A DNA stretch of 9,009 nt, taken from Candidatus Delongbacteria bacterium (lineage in GTDB: Bacteria; UBA4055). Below are positions 6,920 through 9,009 of the stretch, piece after piece. The position numbers were made by a program, and so were the translations under genes. The DNA lies in assembly GCA_013139625.1 (NCBI GenBank), contig WTAK01000350.1:1-9009 (forward strand), written 5' to 3'. Each line of letters starts with the position of its first letter. Position 1 is the stretch's first letter. The notes below the pieces were generated by a model, which had not been told where the DNA came from, did no database searches, and saw only the letters and a list, made by a program, of their open reading frames with translations.

Positions 6920-8248
6920 GTGAATGATAATTCAAATGAAAAACGAAAAATAAGTGCAAGTGATAGTGATATTTTTTCAATTAGTAGTGAAGAAAGTTTT
7001 TTTAATAATATTGCTGAAATTGAAGATCTAAGAAATGTAGTTCCAACTCATGAAGAAACTGCTAATAAAAAATTGCAAGAAGTTTTAAGTGTTACAGAAA
7101 AGCTTATGACTACATATAACAGGGATGAAATCTTTGAATTAATTATTTCAAAATCAATAAGGTTGACCGGTGCTGAAAGGGGATATTTAATATTAATTGA
7201 TAAGGAGAATGACCTAAATGTTTCGTATGCATTGAATATGGAATCTGAAACTCCTCAGGATTCTTTAAAAGAGATTTCCTCTACAGTTATTAATAAAGTG
7301 ATCAATGATAAGGAAGTAATTATTATTAAGGATGCTCTAAAAGATCAAGAATACGAGGTCAAGCGTAGTATAATAAACCTCAGATTAAAATCGATCATGT
7401 GCGTTCCAATGATAAGAGAGAGCGTAGTGATAGGTATTATATATGTAGAAAATCGAACTATTCCAGGTATTTTTAATAGTGAATCAGGAGAAATCCTGAA
7501 ATTTTTTGGTAATCAATGTGCTGTTGCACTTGAAAATCTAAATTTATTGGATGAAAACAAAAAATATGCCCTTACTTTGGAAAAGCAGGTTGAAGAGAGA
7601 ACAAGTGAGCTGGAATTTGAAAAAAGTTATATAGAAAAGATCATTGATAATGTAGGAGAAATTTTAATTGCAGTTGACCAAGATCTAAAGATCGAAAGAT
7701 CAAATAATGCTTTAAATATTTTAGGTATAGGGTCTAAGGAAGTTGCAGGTAAAAAATTAAGTGAATTTTATGAAAAAGAATCTTTTGGGCAGATTAAAAA
7801 AGCGATCAAAGAAGGAAAAAATGTAGCTAATATATCATGTTATGTGAAAAATCAATCCGGTGTAAGAGTTCACTTTTCTGCAACGATAACCCATATCTCT
7901 GACAATGGTAAAATTATCGGATCTATAATAATAAATAAGGATATGACAGAAGTAGAAAAATATGAGAAAGAAAAGTTAGCTAAAAATGCTCTAGAATCAA
8001 TAACCAAAGCAGCTGTAACAGCGAACGATCAAATCAATACACCACTTGGTGTAATAATAGGAAGAGCAACAATTTTATCTTCTTACTTGCCTGATGATGA
8101 TAAATTTCAGAAAAATCTTGAGACGATAAAAGAACAATCATACAGGATCAAAGAAACTGTAAATGAGATGAAGGAAATTACTAAGATCAAAGAAAAAGAT
8201 TATAAGTTAGATGGTGTTAAAATGATCGACCTTGATCAAAAAAAATAA
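6920..8248 (+). CDS. GAF-PAS signalling protein with degenerate, His-less kinase dimerisation domain
   Basis: This 442-residue cytoplasmic protein has a polar Ser/Glu-rich N-terminus (1-50), a GAF domain (about 60-206, with AERGYLILID), a coiled-coil linker (about 207-237, EKQVEERTSELE), a PAS domain (about 236-345) and a HisKA-like helical hairpin (about 350-425). In the last part, TANDQINTPLGVI (367-379) aligns with the H-box pattern V-N-H-E-I-N-N-P-L-x-x-I. The phospho-accepting His is Asp (D370), the following Glu is Gln and the second Asn is Thr. The protein then ends: there is no HATPase_c domain, and no remnant of one lies in the gap downstream. It therefore cannot act as an ordinary histidine kinase. 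It may sense a ligand and dimerise with or regulate other proteins. The GTG start has a good ribosome site, AAGGTG (6909-6914), 5 nt upstream. It follows cca by 17 bp, probably co-transcribed, though a functional link is not evident. Confidence 0.85.
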   Translation: MNDNSNEKRKISASDSDIFSISSEESFFNNIAEIEDLRNVVPTHEETANKKLQEVLSVTEKLMTTYNRDEIFELIISKSIRLTGAERGYLILIDKENDLNVSYALNMESETPQDSLKEISSTVINKVINDKEVIIIKDALKDQEYEVKRSIINLRLKSIMCVPMIRESVVIGIIYVENRTIPGIFNSESGEILKFFGNQCAVALENLNLLDENKKYALTLEKQVEERTSELEFEKSYIEKIIDNVGEILIAVDQDLKIERSNNALNILGIGSKEVAGKKLSEFYEKESFGQIKKAIKEGKNVANISCYVKNQSGVRVHFSATITHISDNGKIIGSIIINKDMTEVEKYEKEKLAKNALESITKAAVTANDQINTPLGVIIGRATILSSYLPDDDKFQKNLETIKEQSYRIKETVNEMKEITKIKEKDYKLDGVKMIDLDQKK

Positions 8249-8437
8249 ATTATTTTAAATTTCAACCAAATTATTCGATCTATTTTTTAATAAATTTCAA
8301 TTTTATATATTTTTTAATGCTCATCTGTGCATCAATATAATATATCAAATATTCACAAGATACATTGTATTGCGCTTGGTTAGATGTCGCCCAAAAACCT
8401 TCATTTAAAAAAAAGGCAAAAAAGGTTGATAAACTAC

Positions 8438-8466
8438 TTGACAATGTAAAAATAAAACAATATATT
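8438..8466 (+). promoter_or_regulatory. rRNA operon promoter P1
   Basis: TTGACA (8438-8443, perfect -35), a 17-nt spacer and TATATT (8461-8466, 5 of 6) form the best promoter in the window. It lies about 190 nt before the 16S 5' end, as is usual for rRNA operons. Transcription should begin near 8473, giving a leader of about 180 nt. Confidence 0.75.
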
Positions 8467-8473
8467 TGTGACC

Positions 8474-8490
8474 CGCTGCTGATAGTAGCG
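8474..8490 (+). other. Hairpin at the start of the rRNA leader
   Basis: CGCTGCT (8474-8480) and AGTAGCG (8484-8490) form a 7-bp stem with one G-T wobble and a GAT loop. It sits within the first nucleotides of the P1 transcript. It may belong to an antitermination (boxB-like) or stabilising leader element; no clear boxA sequence was recognised next to it. Confidence 0.35.
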
Positions 8491-8500
8491 AAATCGTTCA

Positions 8501-8530
8501 TTGACATAGGCAAGTAAGAAGTATTAAAAA
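8501..8530 (+). promoter_or_regulatory. Possible second rRNA promoter P2
   Basis: A second perfect TTGACA (8501-8506) lies 63 nt after the P1 -35. Candidate -10 boxes are weak: TAAAAA (8525-8530) at an 18-nt spacing or TATTAA (8522-8527) at 15 nt. Tandem promoters are common before rRNA operons, but the poor -10 leaves this uncertain. Confidence 0.35.
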
Positions 8531-8653
8531 TAGTACGAAAAGAAGAAACTGGAATGTTTTAAAAGACGAACCAGAAACAAAGCAACAAATTAACAAAGTT
8601 AGTAAACTCTGTTAAATATGTGATATATTTTTGAATAAAGATATAATATATAT

Positions 8654-9009
<356 letters not shown>

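Larger units (their letters stand above)
8249..8653 (+). other. Gene-free rRNA promoter and leader region
   Basis: This ~405-nt AT-rich stretch separates the GAF-PAS gene from 16S rRNA. A 77-codon minus-strand frame (8513-8280) crosses it, but it overlaps the rRNA promoter and has no family features, so it is not a gene. There is no clear T-tract terminator after the stop at 8248; only an AT-only palindrome overlaps the stop codon. AAATTTCAA occurs twice (8257-8265, 8292-8300), without obvious meaning. The right half carries the promoter, a leader hairpin and a possible second promoter listed separately. No tRNA was seen. Confidence 0.8.

Noticed and set aside
8397..8428. AACCTT...AAGGTT inverted repeat with A-rich loop before the rRNA promoter
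   Set aside because: The stem is only 6 bp with a 20-nt loop and no T-run follows; it is probably chance in AT-rich DNA.
8280..8513. 77-codon minus-strand frame upstream of 16S rRNA
   Set aside because: It overlaps the rRNA promoter and leader hairpin, has a low-complexity Lys/Ile-rich end, shows no ribosome site and matches no family I recognise.
8642..8647. Perfect TATAAT just before the 16S 5' end
   Set aside because: It has no -35 partner at 16-18 nt and would start transcription inside mature 16S; it is part of an AT-rich palindromic run.

Overview
This 9-kb window comes from an AT-rich Gram-negative bacterium. It holds six protein-coding genes and the first ~356 nt of a 16S rRNA gene. 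Two secreted proteins look like outer-membrane beta-barrels and there is a Bat-type von Willebrand A operon, so the cell has a double envelope. The Bat-type genes, the HD-domain Cca and the AT-rich promoters with sigma70-like boxes would fit a lineage around the FCB group (for example Delongbacteria- or Cloacimonadota-like). That placement is a guess; the partial 16S is the right tool to settle it.

Layout. (1) Positions 1-1671, plus strand: the C-terminal part of a membrane protein of the BatD/DUF4381 type, whose frame runs off the window edge, overlaps by 8 bp with a BatA-like VWA-domain membrane protein. No batB/batC follows. (2) 1672-1833: an intergenic region with a perfect 9-bp inverted repeat sitting on a good sigma70-like promoter. 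(3) 1834-2610, plus: a receiver-PAS protein without an output domain. (4) A strong bidirectional terminator at 2629-2658, shared with the convergent operon. (5) 5282-2679, minus: two tandem paralogous secreted beta-barrel proteins, probably one transcript. (6) 5283-5504: a divergent promoter region. (7) 5505-8248, plus: cca (tRNA CCA-adding enzyme with an HD domain), then a GAF-PAS protein ending in a degenerate histidine-kinase dimerisation domain. (8) 8249-8653: a gene-free rRNA promoter/leader region with a near-consensus promoter. (9) 16S rRNA from about 8654 to the window end.

The two signalling proteins share a theme. The receiver-PAS protein has Ala where the receiver switch Ser/Thr should be and has no effector. 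The GAF-PAS protein has Asp where the phospho-accepting His should be and has no ATPase domain. Both look like non-canonical sensing or scaffold components rather than ordinary two-component parts. No CRISPR array, transposon, phage gene or tRNA was seen. I found no convincing wholly new system. The points most worth a second look are the pseudo-kinase, the truncated Bat locus, the diverged porin-like pair and the apparently leaderless cca start.
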